This document shows, in pieces, positions 52,442 to 60,890 of a DNA stretch of 64,000 bases. The notes beneath the pieces were generated by a model. The model worked only from the letters and a program-made list of their open reading frames with translations, was not told the DNA's origin and made no database searches. Position numbers and translations under genes: made by a program. Numbering within the stretch: the stretch's first letter is position 1; each line of letters begins with the position of its first letter. Source of the stretch: JBCBKL01 sp963922565 (GTDB lineage: Bacteria; Pseudomonadota; Alphaproteobacteria; Rhodobacterales; Rhodobacteraceae); contig CAWUIQ010000012.1 of NCBI GenBank assembly GCA_963922565.1, positions 1 through 64,000 on the forward strand, read 5' to 3'.

Positions 52442-53407
52442 CTATCCCCAAAGCTTTTCAGATGGTGGATGTACGCCCATCTGGTCGTAGGTCAAAGGTT
52501 GCGGCCTGTCTTCGGCCAGCAGAAGCGGCCCGTCAAGGTCCACCACCACAGCGCCCTGCGCCAGCAACGTCGCAGGTGCCATGGCAAGCGAAGATCCCAC
52601 CATGCACCCGATCATGATCCCGAACCCCTCTGCCAGCGCCGCGGCCCGCAGCGCCAGCGCCTCGGTCAGGCCACCAGCCTTGTCCAGCTTGATGTTGACA
52701 AGATCGTACTTGCCCTTGAGCCCCGGCAGGCTTTGCCGGTCATGGCAGCTTTCATCAGCGCAAACCGGAACGGGCCGGGCGAGCCCGGTCAGCGCCTCGT
52801 CATCCACCGCAGGCAGGGGCTGTTCGACCAGCGCCACACCCAACCGCGCCAGATGCGGCGCGAGATTGGCATAGATCTCGGCCGACCAACCCTCATTCGC
52901 ATCCACGATGATCTTTGAGGTCGGCGCACCCGCCCGGACGGCCTCAAGCCTGGGCATATCATCGGGCGTACCAAGCTTGATCTTCAACACGGGGCGATGT
53001 GCGTGTTTTGCAGCCTGCGCCCGCATCTTGTCGGGTTCATCAAGCGACAGGGTGTACGCGGTGATCTGCGGCTTCGGATCCGAATACCCGGCCAGCTCCC
53101 ACATGCGTTTTCCGGCCTTCTTCGCCTCCAGATCCCACAGCGCACAATCGACGGCGTTCCGCGCCGCGCCTGGCGGCAGCAGATCCTGCAGTGCTTCGCG
53201 GGTGATGTCGGCAGGCAAGGTCGCGATCTGTGCCTCCACGCTGTCGAGCGTTTCGTCGTAGCGGGCATAGGGCACACACTCGCCCCAGCCCCTCGCATCG
53301 CCATCCGCGACATGGACCGTAAGAACCTGAGCCTCGGTTCGCGACCCGCGCGATATCGTAAAGACTTCTGCCAGTGGAAAGGTATCGCGGCACACTTCGA
53401 TTTTCAT
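52442..53407 (-). CDS. dgcA: N-acetyl-D-glutamate racemase DgcA (enolase superfamily)
   Basis: A 321-residue member of the muconate-lactonizing/dipeptide epimerase branch. The metal-binding DANEGWS, ADESCHDR and the KLDKAGG lysine are present, as is KIKLG with the other catalytic lysine. Relatives were first called L-Ala-D/L-Glu epimerases. Paired with DgcN, as here, the enzyme is known to racemise N-acetyl-D-glutamate to the L form in D-glutamate degradation. It follows dgcN by 30 bases. Confidence 0.9.
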   Translation of the reverse strand: MKIEVCRDTFPLAEVFTISRGSRTEAQVLTVHVADGDARGWGECVPYARYDETLDSVEAQIATLPADITREALQDLLPPGAARNAVDCALWDLEAKKAGKRMWELAGYSDPKPQITAYTLSLDEPDKMRAQAAKHAHRPVLKIKLGTPDDMPRLEAVRAGAPTSKIIVDANEGWSAEIYANLAPHLARLGVALVEQPLPAVDDEALTGLARPVPVCADESCHDRQSLPGLKGKYDLVNIKLDKAGGLTEALALRAAALAEGFGIMIGCMVGSSLAMAPATLLAQGAVVVDLDGPLLLAEDRPQPLTYDQMGVHPPSEKLWG

Positions 53408-53437
53408 CTGAGTGATCCCGGGAGCAGCCGCATCCGA

Positions 53438-54439
53438 TCAGAGCGCCGCAAGGGCATCGGCAAGCCGCCCGGCACCCTGCCGGAACGGATCCACCGTCGG
53501 CAGACCAAGCTCGGCCTCGACCTTCTCCATGTAAGACATCGCTTCGTCCTCTGACATGTGCTGGGTGTTGATCGAGACGCCGATAACCTCGCATGTGGGG
53601 TTCGCGATCCGCGCAAGCGGTAGAGCGGAATCGCGGACCTGTTGCAGGCTGGGGAGCGTGTAGTCCGGCAAGCCACGCATCGTTGCCCGGGTTGGTTCAT
53701 GGCTGAGGATCAGCGCGTCTGGCTGACCACCGTGGATCAGGGCCATTGTGACGCCGGAATAGCTGACGTGATAAAGGCTGCCCTGCCCTTCGATGACATC
53801 CCAGTGGTCGTCGTCGTTGTCCGGGGTCAGATACTCGACCGAACCAGCCATGAAATCGGCAATGACCGCGTCCAGCGGGACACCGTCACCCGTGATCAGG
53901 ATGCCCGTTTGACCCGTGGCGCGGAACGTCGATTTCAAACCCTTTTCCTGCATCGAGCGATCGAGGGCGAGACCGGTGTACATCTTGCCCACGCTGCAAT
54001 CGGTACCAACGGCCAAGACGCGCTTGCCCGACCGTTTTTTGCCGTTGGCGATTGGATAGTCCACTTCGGGCACTCGAACGTCGTGCAGGGCCCTGCCATT
54101 CGCCTCGGCCACCGCAACAAGATCGGGCTCGTCCCGCAGCAGATTGTGCAGACCGCTGGCGAGGTCGTATCCCCGCTGCAGCGCGTCGATCAGGACGGTC
54201 TTCCAAGCCTGGCTGATCACGCCGCCCCGATTGGCAACGCCAATGACCAGTGTCTTGGCGCCGGCCTCAAGGCCCGCCTCGAGGTCCGTATCCTTGAGGC
54301 CCACATCGGCCCCGCAACCCGGCAGGCGAAGCTGCCCGACGGCATGATCAGGTCGCCAGTCACGAATGCCCTGCGCCACCTTCGCCGCCAGTTGGTCCGG
54401 CGCATCACCGAGGAACAAAAGGTATGGTGTCCGGATCAT
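53438..54439 (-). CDS. dgcN: D-glutamate N-acetyltransferase DgcN (DUF1611 family)
   Basis: A 333-residue protein of the DUF1611 family. It begins MIRTPYLLFLGDAPDQLAAKVAQGI, has a P-loop GTDCSVGKMYTGLAL (about 165-180) and a C-terminal half with ATGQTGILITGDGVPLDAVIADFMAG and GQPDALILSHEPTR. In marine bacteria DgcN is known to acetylate D-glutamate, the first step before DgcA. The open frame runs 405 codons further across the opposite strand of mcl, but AGGGGAA stands before the ATG at 54439, which is taken as the start. Confidence 0.9.
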   Translation of the reverse strand: MIRTPYLLFLGDAPDQLAAKVAQGIRDWRPDHAVGQLRLPGCGADVGLKDTDLEAGLEAGAKTLVIGVANRGGVISQAWKTVLIDALQRGYDLASGLHNLLRDEPDLVAVAEANGRALHDVRVPEVDYPIANGKKRSGKRVLAVGTDCSVGKMYTGLALDRSMQEKGLKSTFRATGQTGILITGDGVPLDAVIADFMAGSVEYLTPDNDDDHWDVIEGQGSLYHVSYSGVTMALIHGGQPDALILSHEPTRATMRGLPDYTLPSLQQVRDSALPLARIANPTCEVIGVSINTQHMSEDEAMSYMEKVEAELGLPTVDPFRQGAGRLADALAAL

Positions 54440-54694
54440 TGGATTCCCCTTATCTTTTGCGGGCAGTTTGGCGGCCAGTGATGGAATTGGCATCCGATTT
54501 TCGCGGACACAGGCGGCTTTGACGAAAGTTCTTTCGATGAACGGGCCAAACTGCACAAGAATCTTCGCGCCGGTGTACAGATTGCCGAATTCGGCGGCAT
54601 TGCTGCACCTGCAAAATGTTGGTTGCGGCGGGTTGCGCAATTTAATAACTGCAGACACCAGATCAGACGCAATTATCTTTCCAGGAGCGCCCCA
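54440..54694. other. Divergent control region between dgcN and mcl
   Basis: 255 bases with the promoters of dgcN and mcl. An eight-base palindrome TTGCGCAA (54633-54640) in an A/T-rich setting is the only dyad I see. No regulator site can be named. Confidence 0.4.
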
Positions 54695-55651
54695 GTGTCC
54701 TTTCGCATCCAGCCCACGGCACCCGCCCGTCCCAACCGCTGCCAGCTCTTCGGCCCCGGCTCGCGGCCTGCAATCTTCGAAAAGATGGCGGCCTCGGATG
54801 CCGACGTAATCAACCTCGATCTGGAAGACTCCGTGGCTCCGTCCGACAAGGGCAGTGCGCGCAGCACCGTGATCGACGCGATCGGAAACATCGACTGGGG
54901 CCACAAGACGCTCAGCGTTCGGATCAACGGGCTCGACACACCCTACTGGTACCGCGACGTGGTCGATCTGCTTGAGCAGGCGTCGGAGCGGCTCGATCAG
55001 ATCATGATCCCGAAGGTGGGTTGCGCAGGCGATCTTTATGCGGTCGATGCCCTCGTCACCGCCATCGAGACGGCAAAGGGGCGGAAGAAAAAGATCGCGT
55101 TCGAGGTCATTATCGAATCCGCTGCCGGTATCGCGCATGTCGAGGAAATCGCGGCCGCGACACCCCGGCTGGAGGCGATGAGCCTTGGCGCTGCCGATTT
55201 CGCGGCGAGCATGGGGATGCAGACGACAGGCATCGGCGGCACGCAGGAAAACTATTATATGCTGCGCGAAGGCCAGCAATACTGGTCCGACCCGTGGCAC
55301 TGGGCCCAGACGGCGATCGTGGCCGCTTGCCGGACACATGGCGTTTTGCCCGTCGACGGGCCATTCGGTGACTTCAGCGACGATGACGGGTTTCGCGCGC
55401 AGGCCCGCCGGTCTGCGACACTGGGCATGGTCGGCAAATGGGCGATCCACCCGAAACAGGTGGCACTGGCCAACGAAGTCTTTACCCCGTCCGACGAGGC
55501 AGTGACCGAAGCGCGCGAAATCCTTGCCGCGATGGAACAGGCCAAGGCCAACGGCGAGGGGGCGACCGTCTACAAGGGTCGGCTTGTCGATATCGCCAGC
55601 ATCAAGCAGGCCGAGGTCATCGTGCGCCAGGCCGAGATGATACAGGCCTGA
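54695..55651 (+). CDS. mcl: L-malyl-CoA/beta-methylmalyl-CoA lyase (Mcl1 type)
   Basis: A 318-residue HpcH/CitE-family lyase that splits beta-methylmalyl-CoA to glyoxylate and propionyl-CoA and malyl-CoA to glyoxylate and acetyl-CoA in the ethylmalonyl-CoA pathway. RPNRCQLFGPGSRPAIFEKMAASDADVINLDLEDSV, the acid base pair in FEVIIESAAG, and GKWAIHPKQ are nearly identical to what I recall of Rhodobacter Mcl1. The start is GTG at 54695 with AGGAG upstream; this gives the family length of 318. Confidence 0.95.
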   Translation: MSFRIQPTAPARPNRCQLFGPGSRPAIFEKMAASDADVINLDLEDSVAPSDKGSARSTVIDAIGNIDWGHKTLSVRINGLDTPYWYRDVVDLLEQASERLDQIMIPKVGCAGDLYAVDALVTAIETAKGRKKKIAFEVIIESAAGIAHVEEIAAATPRLEAMSLGAADFAASMGMQTTGIGGTQENYYMLREGQQYWSDPWHWAQTAIVAACRTHGVLPVDGPFGDFSDDDGFRAQARRSATLGMVGKWAIHPKQVALANEVFTPSDEAVTEAREILAAMEQAKANGEGATVYKGRLVDIASIKQAEVIVRQAEMIQA

Positions 55652-55726
55652 CAACCTAACGGCGTTGTGAATGTCCTTCCGGATAGCGTCGTGGTGCTAT
55701 GGCGCCACGATTTCCGGGAGGTACTC

Positions 55727-56197
55727 ATGCGCGCAGCAGCCATCATCGCAGCAATCCTGACATTCGCATCCGCAGCAATCGCGGGCGATCTGAAACCCCG
55801 TGAGGGTTGGTCAGTCACCCAGACCACCAAACCTCATAAACAACTGGTCGATGACCTGAAAACGGCTGTAAAGGCGAATGGGATGGCTGTCGTCACGCAG
55901 GCTGGGCCCACCGGCGCGGCGGCAAAACGTGGGATCAACATCCCCGGTAACCGGGTCATCGGGGTGTTCAACAACGATTTCGCCGTACGTGCGCTCGAAA
56001 CCTCGACCGCGGCGATGGTCGAGGCACCGATGCGGTTCTACGTGACCGAAAACTCGGATGGCACCGCGACCCTGTCATACAAGATCCCGAGCGTCGTTTG
56101 GTCAGCCTACGCGGACGAGGGTGGTGAGGCGCTGGCCGCAATCGGCGTCGAGCTCGACAAAAAATTCGCCGCAATCGCCGCGGCAGCAATTCAATGA
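55727..56197 (+). CDS. Exported DUF302-family protein
   Basis: A 156-residue protein with a signal peptide (MRAAAIIAAILTFASAAIAG) and a DUF302 domain: HKQLVDDLKTAVKANGMAVVTQAGPTGAAAKRGINIPGNRVIGVFNNDFAVRALE. The domain is widespread and of unknown function; no metal-binding cysteines are seen. CGGGAGG precedes the ATG. Its TGA abuts the stop of the next gene, so the two transcripts converge with no gap. Confidence 0.87.
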   Translation: MRAAAIIAAILTFASAAIAGDLKPREGWSVTQTTKPHKQLVDDLKTAVKANGMAVVTQAGPTGAAAKRGINIPGNRVIGVFNNDFAVRALETSTAAMVEAPMRFYVTENSDGTATLSYKIPSVVWSAYADEGGEALAAIGVELDKKFAAIAAAAIQ

Positions 56198-56452
56198 TCA
56201 GTCGCCTTTTGGTTCGATCCCAAGCTTTTCAAGGCAACCCGGCAACAGGCTTTCGATGTAGGCCAGAGGCACAGACGCTCCACTTCGATCAAAAGCACTG
56301 ACTTTACTCCCTCCGATTACGATCAACGCGACGGGCCGCTTCAATCCCCGAAACAGAGACATGCGGCCAATGCTATCGGACTTGACCGTTGCCTCGACGA
56401 TGGCTGCAATCCGCCAGCCCTGAACCTCGTGTTGTTCGAGATGCAAGTTCAT
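56198..56452 (-). CDS. Small protein of unknown function, third gene of the GerW-like group
   Basis: 84 residues, probably cytoplasmic; a central strand-rich part (RPVALIVIGGSKVSAFDRSG) and a C-terminal helix. No family recognised. The ATG at 56452 overlaps the stop of the DUF2953-like gene as ATGA, which fixes both the start and the operon link. Three of its neighbours' features (see the two genes upstream) suggest a membrane-associated group. Confidence 0.72.
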   Translation of the reverse strand: MNLHLEQHEVQGWRIAAIVEATVKSDSIGRMSLFRGLKRPVALIVIGGSKVSAFDRSGASVPLAYIESLLPGCLEKLGIEPKGD

Positions 56453-57003
56453 GGCCGCCTCCCAAAAACACGCCAAGCGAATTGCCAAAGCGGCGGTATC
56501 AGAGCAACGGGCCGTACTTCGATGGCGGTGTCGATCTGAGCATCAAAGCCAGCGTTCTGGAAATCCGGTTCAAGGTGGATATCGGCCCGTTGCGACCTGA
56601 GAGCGTAAACGACCGGGCACAGCATCCCATACAGTGCGCCGGTATCGGCAGGATCGTCCAGGCCGACCTTCGCGTCGACCCGGAGATGATCAAAGCGAAG
56701 CCGGCGCATGATGTCGCTCAGCAGACCTATCCAATCGCGGGGACCGACAGAGCGACGCTTAACCGGTTTCTTCTTGGCTTGAACTTTCCCGGCATCCGCA
56801 GCTGGCTTTTGCCGCTTTTTCGGTGACGTGTCATAGACCCCGATATCCGGAACCCATCCGCCCAGAAGCGCCAGCCTGACCCGCGCCCGCAATTTGGGCC
56901 GGGTTTCGGCCATAAGGGTCAGCCGAACAGGCATCACCAGAACCAACAGACAGACAGCAAGGACCACAACGAAAAGGATAACCAGGGCCCACAGCACGGT
57001 CAT
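56449..57003 (-). CDS. DUF2953-like membrane protein (YtfI-like)
   Basis: A 184-residue protein: N-terminal membrane helix (about 3-24), then a soluble part with RVRLALLGGWVPDIGVYDTSP, a lysine-rich linker (residues 60-84) and LRFDHLRVDAKVGLDDPADTGALYGMLCPVVYAL, the pattern of DUF2953 (YtfI) proteins where a D-P-A-T-G-x-x-Y-G motif is conserved. It overlaps the GerW-like gene upstream by four bases and the small gene downstream. In Bacillus, ytfI and ytfJ are likewise adjacent. Confidence 0.78.
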   Translation of the reverse strand: MTVLWALVILFVVVLAVCLLVLVMPVRLTLMAETRPKLRARVRLALLGGWVPDIGVYDTSPKKRQKPAADAGKVQAKKKPVKRRSVGPRDWIGLLSDIMRRLRFDHLRVDAKVGLDDPADTGALYGMLCPVVYALRSQRADIHLEPDFQNAGFDAQIDTAIEVRPVALIPPLWQFAWRVFGRRP

Positions 57004-57353
57004 GCCGTGCTCGTATCGTCTTTTCCTGACCGCGCGCTCACAACCTTGGCTGCGGTTTCACCCAGAACCTCTGCCACATTCGACATCGCGCCCTTGACCG
57101 CCTCGACCCGGGCACCGTCTTCGTCGAAGATGATCGCGCCGACCGGCTTGATACCACCGCCAGCACCTGTTCCGGCCCCGTTGCCTGACTTGGTGTCGGC
57201 ACCGCCGCCTGCCCCAAATCCAAAACCGTAGCTGACCATTGGGATGACCATGCGGCCATCCCGCTCGATCGGGTCGCCAAGGACGTTTCTGGCGTTCAGC
57301 AACTTGTCCAGTTCAGCCACTGTTCCCTTCAACAATTCTTCAACATCTTTCAT
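57000..57353 (-). CDS. GerW/YtfJ-family protein
   Basis: A 117-residue protein of the spore protein YtfJ (GerW) family. MKDVEELLKGTVAELDKLLNARNVLGDPI is the N-terminal helix; VSYGFGFGAGGG and GAGGGIKPVGAIIFDEDGARV are the glycine-rich family core. GGAGGGAG precedes the ATG at 57353. In Bacillus, YtfJ is needed for germination by alanine; the host here is not a spore former, so the role must differ. Confidence 0.85.
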   Translation of the reverse strand: MKDVEELLKGTVAELDKLLNARNVLGDPIERDGRMVIPMVSYGFGFGAGGGADTKSGNGAGTGAGGGIKPVGAIIFDEDGARVEAVKGAMSNVAEVLGETAAKVVSARSGKDDTSTA

Positions 57354-57417
57354 TGAACCACTCCCTCCAAAGTGAAGCGAGGATTGCACAACCAGCCCAA
57401 GCTGATCTTGATGTCGG

Positions 57418-57870
57418 TCAAGCCCGTTCGTCTTTGGGGCTGCCCATGACGACATACGAAGTAATGGAATTCACTTGGGGGAGACTGCCCAACATATCGG
57501 TGTGAAAGGTCTTGTAGCTTTGTAGGTCCGCACATTCGACGCGCAGCAGGTATTCGATCGTGCCGGTGATGTTGTGGCACTCACGGACCTCGGCAGCACG
57601 GGAAATTGCGCGTTCGAACGCCTCTTGCGAGGCCTTCGAGTGGTCATTGAGACCAACACCGATATAGGCAACGAAACCCGACCCCAGCTTTGTCCGATCG
57701 AGGACCGCCCGATAACCAGTGATGATGCCCTGCCGCTCCAGATCCTGGACGCGCCGCAGACAGGCCGAGGGCGACAGACCGACCTTTTCAGCGAGTTCGA
57801 GATTGCTGATCCGCCCATCCTGCGACAGAACCCGCAATATTTCTTCGTTTCTTTGGTCCATCACCATCAA
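57418..57870 (-). CDS. Lrp/AsnC-family regulator, probably of the lysE-like gene
   Basis: A 150-residue regulator: winged helix-turn-helix (MDQRNEEILRVLSQDGRISNLELAEKVGLSPSACLRRVQDLE) and RAM domain. It is divergent from a LysE-type exporter, an arrangement in which Lrp-like proteins sense the exported amino acid. The start could be any of the ATG codons at 57870, 57867 or 57861. Confidence 0.9.
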   Translation of the reverse strand: MMVMDQRNEEILRVLSQDGRISNLELAEKVGLSPSACLRRVQDLERQGIITGYRAVLDRTKLGSGFVAYIGVGLNDHSKASQEAFERAISRAAEVRECHNITGTIEYLLRVECADLQSYKTFHTDMLGSLPQVNSITSYVVMGSPKDERA

Positions 57871-57874
57871 TAAT

Positions 57875-57891
57875 TGTGAGATTTCTCAAAT
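57875..57891. promoter_or_regulatory. Possible Lrp-type operator before lysE
   Basis: The segment TTGTGAGATTTCTCAAA contains the inverted repeat TGAGA-TT-TCTCA (57877-57888). It begins 5 bases upstream of the Lrp start codon and about 55 bases before the exporter start, a suitable place to repress lrp and control lysE. Confidence 0.45.
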
Positions 57892-57942
57892 ACTCGCCAC
57901 AAACGCAATTTCATGCGCCGTCATCTGCGTCAAGTCTTGCGT

Positions 57943-58536
57943 ATGACCTACGAACTCATCGCCGCTCTTGCCGTCTTTGCATTCGTCAGCTCGATCACAC
58001 CCGGGCCGAACAACCTCATGCTCATGGCGTCGGGGGCCAATTTCGGCTTTGTCCGGACGATACCGCACATGGCGGGCGTTGCACTGGGCTTTGTCTTCAT
58101 GGTCGTTCTGGTCGGTCTGGGCCTAAGCCAGATTTTTGAAACCTATCCGATCAGCCACATGATCCTGAAAGTGCTCAGCGTAGCGTATCTGCTTTTTCTT
58201 GCATGGAAGATCGCGAATGCTGCGCCGATTGGCGGACGCGATGCAGCTGGCAGCCCGATGACGTTTCTGCAGGCCGCGGCGTTTCAGTGGGTCAATCCCA
58301 AAGCCTGGGCCATGGCGCTGACGGCCGTGACCGTCTACGCGCCGAGCAACTCGGCCTTGGGCATGGTGATCGTGGCCGTCGTGTTCGGAGCGATCAACCT
58401 GCCCTCCATCGGCTCGTGGACCCTGCTTGGGCAGCAGATCGCGCGGGTGCTGACGAACACCAAACGGCTCGTCGCTTTTAACTGGACCATGGCGGTTCTG
58501 CTTGTGCTGTCGCTTTATCCGGTACTTTGGCCCTGA
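57943..58536 (+). CDS. LysE-family amino acid exporter
   Basis: A 197-residue inner-membrane protein with six predicted helices. The family motif SSITPGPNNLMLMASGANFG is at about 16-35, FQWVNPKAWAMAL at about 117-129. Members export amino acids or homoserine lactones; the divergent Lrp regulator favours an amino acid. Start at 57943 (MTYELIAALAVF); an earlier in-frame ATG at 57913 would add a charged leader. Confidence 0.91.
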   Translation: MTYELIAALAVFAFVSSITPGPNNLMLMASGANFGFVRTIPHMAGVALGFVFMVVLVGLGLSQIFETYPISHMILKVLSVAYLLFLAWKIANAAPIGGRDAAGSPMTFLQAAAFQWVNPKAWAMALTAVTVYAPSNSALGMVIVAVVFGAINLPSIGSWTLLGQQIARVLTNTKRLVAFNWTMAVLLVLSLYPVLWP

Positions 58537-58593
58537 CATTGCAAACTCTGTCGTCCCCGGCCATATACTCGCCAAAACTCAGGGGAGCGGGCA

Positions 58594-59556
58594 GTGATCC
58601 AGTATCTCGAATTCGAAAAGGCATTGGCCGAGATCGAAGGCAAAGCCGAAGAATTGCGCGCCTTGGCGCGTGAAAACGAGGATATGGATGTCACGGATGA
58701 GGCCGCCGGTCTTGATGCCAAGGCGGTGACGCTGCTTGAAGATCTCTATTCAGACCTTACCCCGTGGCGCAAATGTCAGGTCGCGCGCCATCCCGACCGC
58801 CCCCATTGCAGGGACTATATCGACGCCCTCTTCACCGAATACACGCCACTGGCGGGGGACCGCAATTTTGCTGACGATCACGCGGTCATGGGAGGCCTCG
58901 CCCGTCTCGATGGCCGGTCGGTCGTGGTGATGGGGCATGAAAAGGGCAACGACACCAAAAGCCGGATCGAACGGAATTTTGGCATGGCCCGGCCCGAAGG
59001 TTACCGGAAAGCAATCCGCCTGATGGAACTTGCCGACCGTTTCAACCTGCCCGTCATCACCCTTGTCGATACACCGGGCGCCTATCCCGGCAAGGGCGCA
59101 GAAGAGCGGGGCCAGTCCGAGGCCATCGCCCGTTCGACCGAGAAGTGTCTGCAGATCGGCGTGCCGCTGGTTTCGGTTATCATCGGCGAGGGCGGGTCAG
59201 GCGGCGCCGTGGCCCTTGCCACGGCCAACAGGTTGGCGATGCTCGAACACTCGATCTATTCGGTCATCTCGCCCGAAGGATGCGCATCCATTCTATGGAA
59301 AGATGCCGAGAAGATGCGGGAGGCTGCAGAAGCCCTTCGCCTGACCGCGCAAGACCTGTTTCAGCTGGGCGTCATCGACCGGATCATATCCGAACAGGTC
59401 GGCGGGGCGCATCGCCACAAGAGCGCGACGATCGATGCTGTCGGTTCTGCGATCAAGGCAATGCTGTCCGAACTGGATGGCAAGGACGCCAAAGAGCTGA
59501 TCGACGACCGGCGCAAAAAGTTCCTTGCGCTCGGCTCCAAGGGCTTGGCTGCATGA
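58594..59556 (+). CDS. accA: Acetyl-CoA carboxylase carboxyltransferase alpha subunit
   Basis: A 320-residue subunit for malonyl-CoA formation in fatty acid synthesis. Typical parts: IQYLEFEKALAEIEGKAEELR start, RHPDRPHCRDYID, GHEKGNDTKSRIERNFGMARPEGYRKAIRLMELA, and GEGGSGGAVALATANRLAMLEHSIYSVISPEGCA. The start is GTG behind GGGGAG. The stop overlaps the start of tag (ATGA). Confidence 0.97.
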   Translation: MIQYLEFEKALAEIEGKAEELRALARENEDMDVTDEAAGLDAKAVTLLEDLYSDLTPWRKCQVARHPDRPHCRDYIDALFTEYTPLAGDRNFADDHAVMGGLARLDGRSVVVMGHEKGNDTKSRIERNFGMARPEGYRKAIRLMELADRFNLPVITLVDTPGAYPGKGAEERGQSEAIARSTEKCLQIGVPLVSVIIGEGGSGGAVALATANRLAMLEHSIYSVISPEGCASILWKDAEKMREAAEALRLTAQDLFQLGVIDRIISEQVGGAHRHKSATIDAVGSAIKAMLSELDGKDAKELIDDRRKKFLALGSKGLAA

Positions 59557-60173
59557 CCACGGTCACCGGACCCGACGGTCTGGAACGCTGCCGCTGGAGC
59601 GGGTCGGCACCTGAATTCCTCGCCTACCACGACACTGAATGGGGGTTCCCCGTTGGCGATGATACACGCCTCTTCGAAAAGATTTGCCTCGAAGGCTTTC
59701 AGTCCGGTCTGAGCTGGCGAACGATCCTGAACAAAAGAGAGAGCTTTCGGGCGGCTTTTGCTCAATTCGACTTTGAGAAGGTCGCGCGATTTGGCGATCA
59801 GGATATCGAGCGGCTGTTGCAGGACGAGGGGATCGTCCGCCACCGTGGAAAAATTGCTGCGACCATCAACAACGCCCAACGAGCCTGCGAAGCGGCAGAG
59901 CGGCACGGCAGTCTGGCGGCGTTTGTCTGGCAGTATGAACCCAATCCGGCTGAGGTGCCTGAGCCGCAGACGATGTCGACCTCGCCCACGTCGATCCGCA
60001 TGTCGAAGGATCTTAAGCGGCTTGGATGGAAATTCGTCGGTCCAACGACCGTCTTCGCCTTCATGCAGGCCATGGGGCTGATCAACGATCATGCGAAGGG
60101 CTGCGCGATGCGGGAAAAGGCCGATGCGGCGCGCGCCGATTTCAAACCACCCGCGTCAGCCGCAACAGCCTAG
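59553..60173 (+). CDS. tag: DNA-3-methyladenine glycosylase I
   Basis: A 206-residue HhH-superfamily repair enzyme. RCRWSG with a zinc cysteine at the start, YHDTEWGFPV, FEKICLEGFQSGLSWRTILNKRESFR with the catalytic region, and GWKFVGPTTVFAFMQAMGLINDH before the zinc His and CAM cysteine are all typical. Translation is coupled to accA by ATGA. The frame is open further upstream, but only within accA. Confidence 0.95.
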   Translation: MTTVTGPDGLERCRWSGSAPEFLAYHDTEWGFPVGDDTRLFEKICLEGFQSGLSWRTILNKRESFRAAFAQFDFEKVARFGDQDIERLLQDEGIVRHRGKIAATINNAQRACEAAERHGSLAAFVWQYEPNPAEVPEPQTMSTSPTSIRMSKDLKRLGWKFVGPTTVFAFMQAMGLINDHAKGCAMREKADAARADFKPPASAATA

Positions 60174-60207
60174 CGGACGGTAGCATGAGGCAAGGTTGCC
60201 GGCGGGA

Positions 60208-60858
60208 TCATGACGCCAGCATTTTCAGCCCCTCGGTCACATCTGACCTGACGGCGAGACGCAGCCCCGGTTCATCCCCTGCCCTGAGCGCAGCAATGAT
60301 CAGCCGGTGGTATCGTGGCGGTTCGGTCCGGCGCAAGCGACCGTAGAGAGCGCGCATCGTCGGCCCCATTTGCAGCCACACCGTTTCGGTCATCGCCAGC
60401 ATCGCGGGCGCCTGAGCACGCAGGTACAGGGTGCGGTGGAATTCAAGATTGGTGCGGATGTAGCTGACGGCATCACGGTGCGCCACGGCCTCGGCCACAA
60501 AGCCGTTTATCGATTGCAGCCGCTCGATGAGGGCTAGGTGAGCCCGGGGCAACGCGCGGGTTGCCAGCTCGACCTCTATCAGCGCCCGCAAGGCGGCCAG
60601 CTCCTCAATCCGTTCGTTGGACAGCTCAGGCGTCGATACCCGGCCAGACGCAGAAAGGCTTAGGGCGCCTTCTGCCACCAAGCGGCGAACCGCCTCGCGG
60701 GCGGGCGTCATCGACACGTCATATTCCCGGCCGATACCGCGCAAGGTAAGCGACTGACCCGGCAGGATGTCTCCATGCATGATCCGGGTCCTGAGCCGTC
60801 GATAGACCCAGTCATGTGCAGATGTTCCAGCGTCCGGTGTGCGGGGTGGCGCGTTCAT
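60208..60858 (-). CDS. GntR-family regulator with FCD domain
   Basis: A 216-residue regulator: winged helix-turn-helix (VYRRLRTRIMHGDILPGQSLTLRGIGREYDVSMTPAREAVRRLVAEGAL, about 18-66) and an all-helical FCD ligand domain. The ATG at 60858 is chosen because family members start just before this helix. It has no obvious target gene next to it; it runs convergently with tag and follows the YgjP-like gene on the same strand. Confidence 0.9.
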   Translation of the reverse strand: MNAPPRTPDAGTSAHDWVYRRLRTRIMHGDILPGQSLTLRGIGREYDVSMTPAREAVRRLVAEGALSLSASGRVSTPELSNERIEELAALRALIEVELATRALPRAHLALIERLQSINGFVAEAVAHRDAVSYIRTNLEFHRTLYLRAQAPAMLAMTETVWLQMGPTMRALYGRLRRTEPPRYHRLIIAALRAGDEPGLRLAVRSDVTEGLKMLAS

Positions 60859-60890
60859 GAAGTTTTTCTGTTCACGGATCCTCGTGGGCG

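Noticed and set aside
54440..55654. A 405-codon N-terminal extension of dgcN
   Set aside because: It is antisense to mcl, has no family similarity, and a ribosome-binding site marks the true dgcN start at 54439.
59145..59552. Upstream extension of the tag frame
   Set aside because: It lies wholly inside accA in another frame; the ATGA overlap marks the start.
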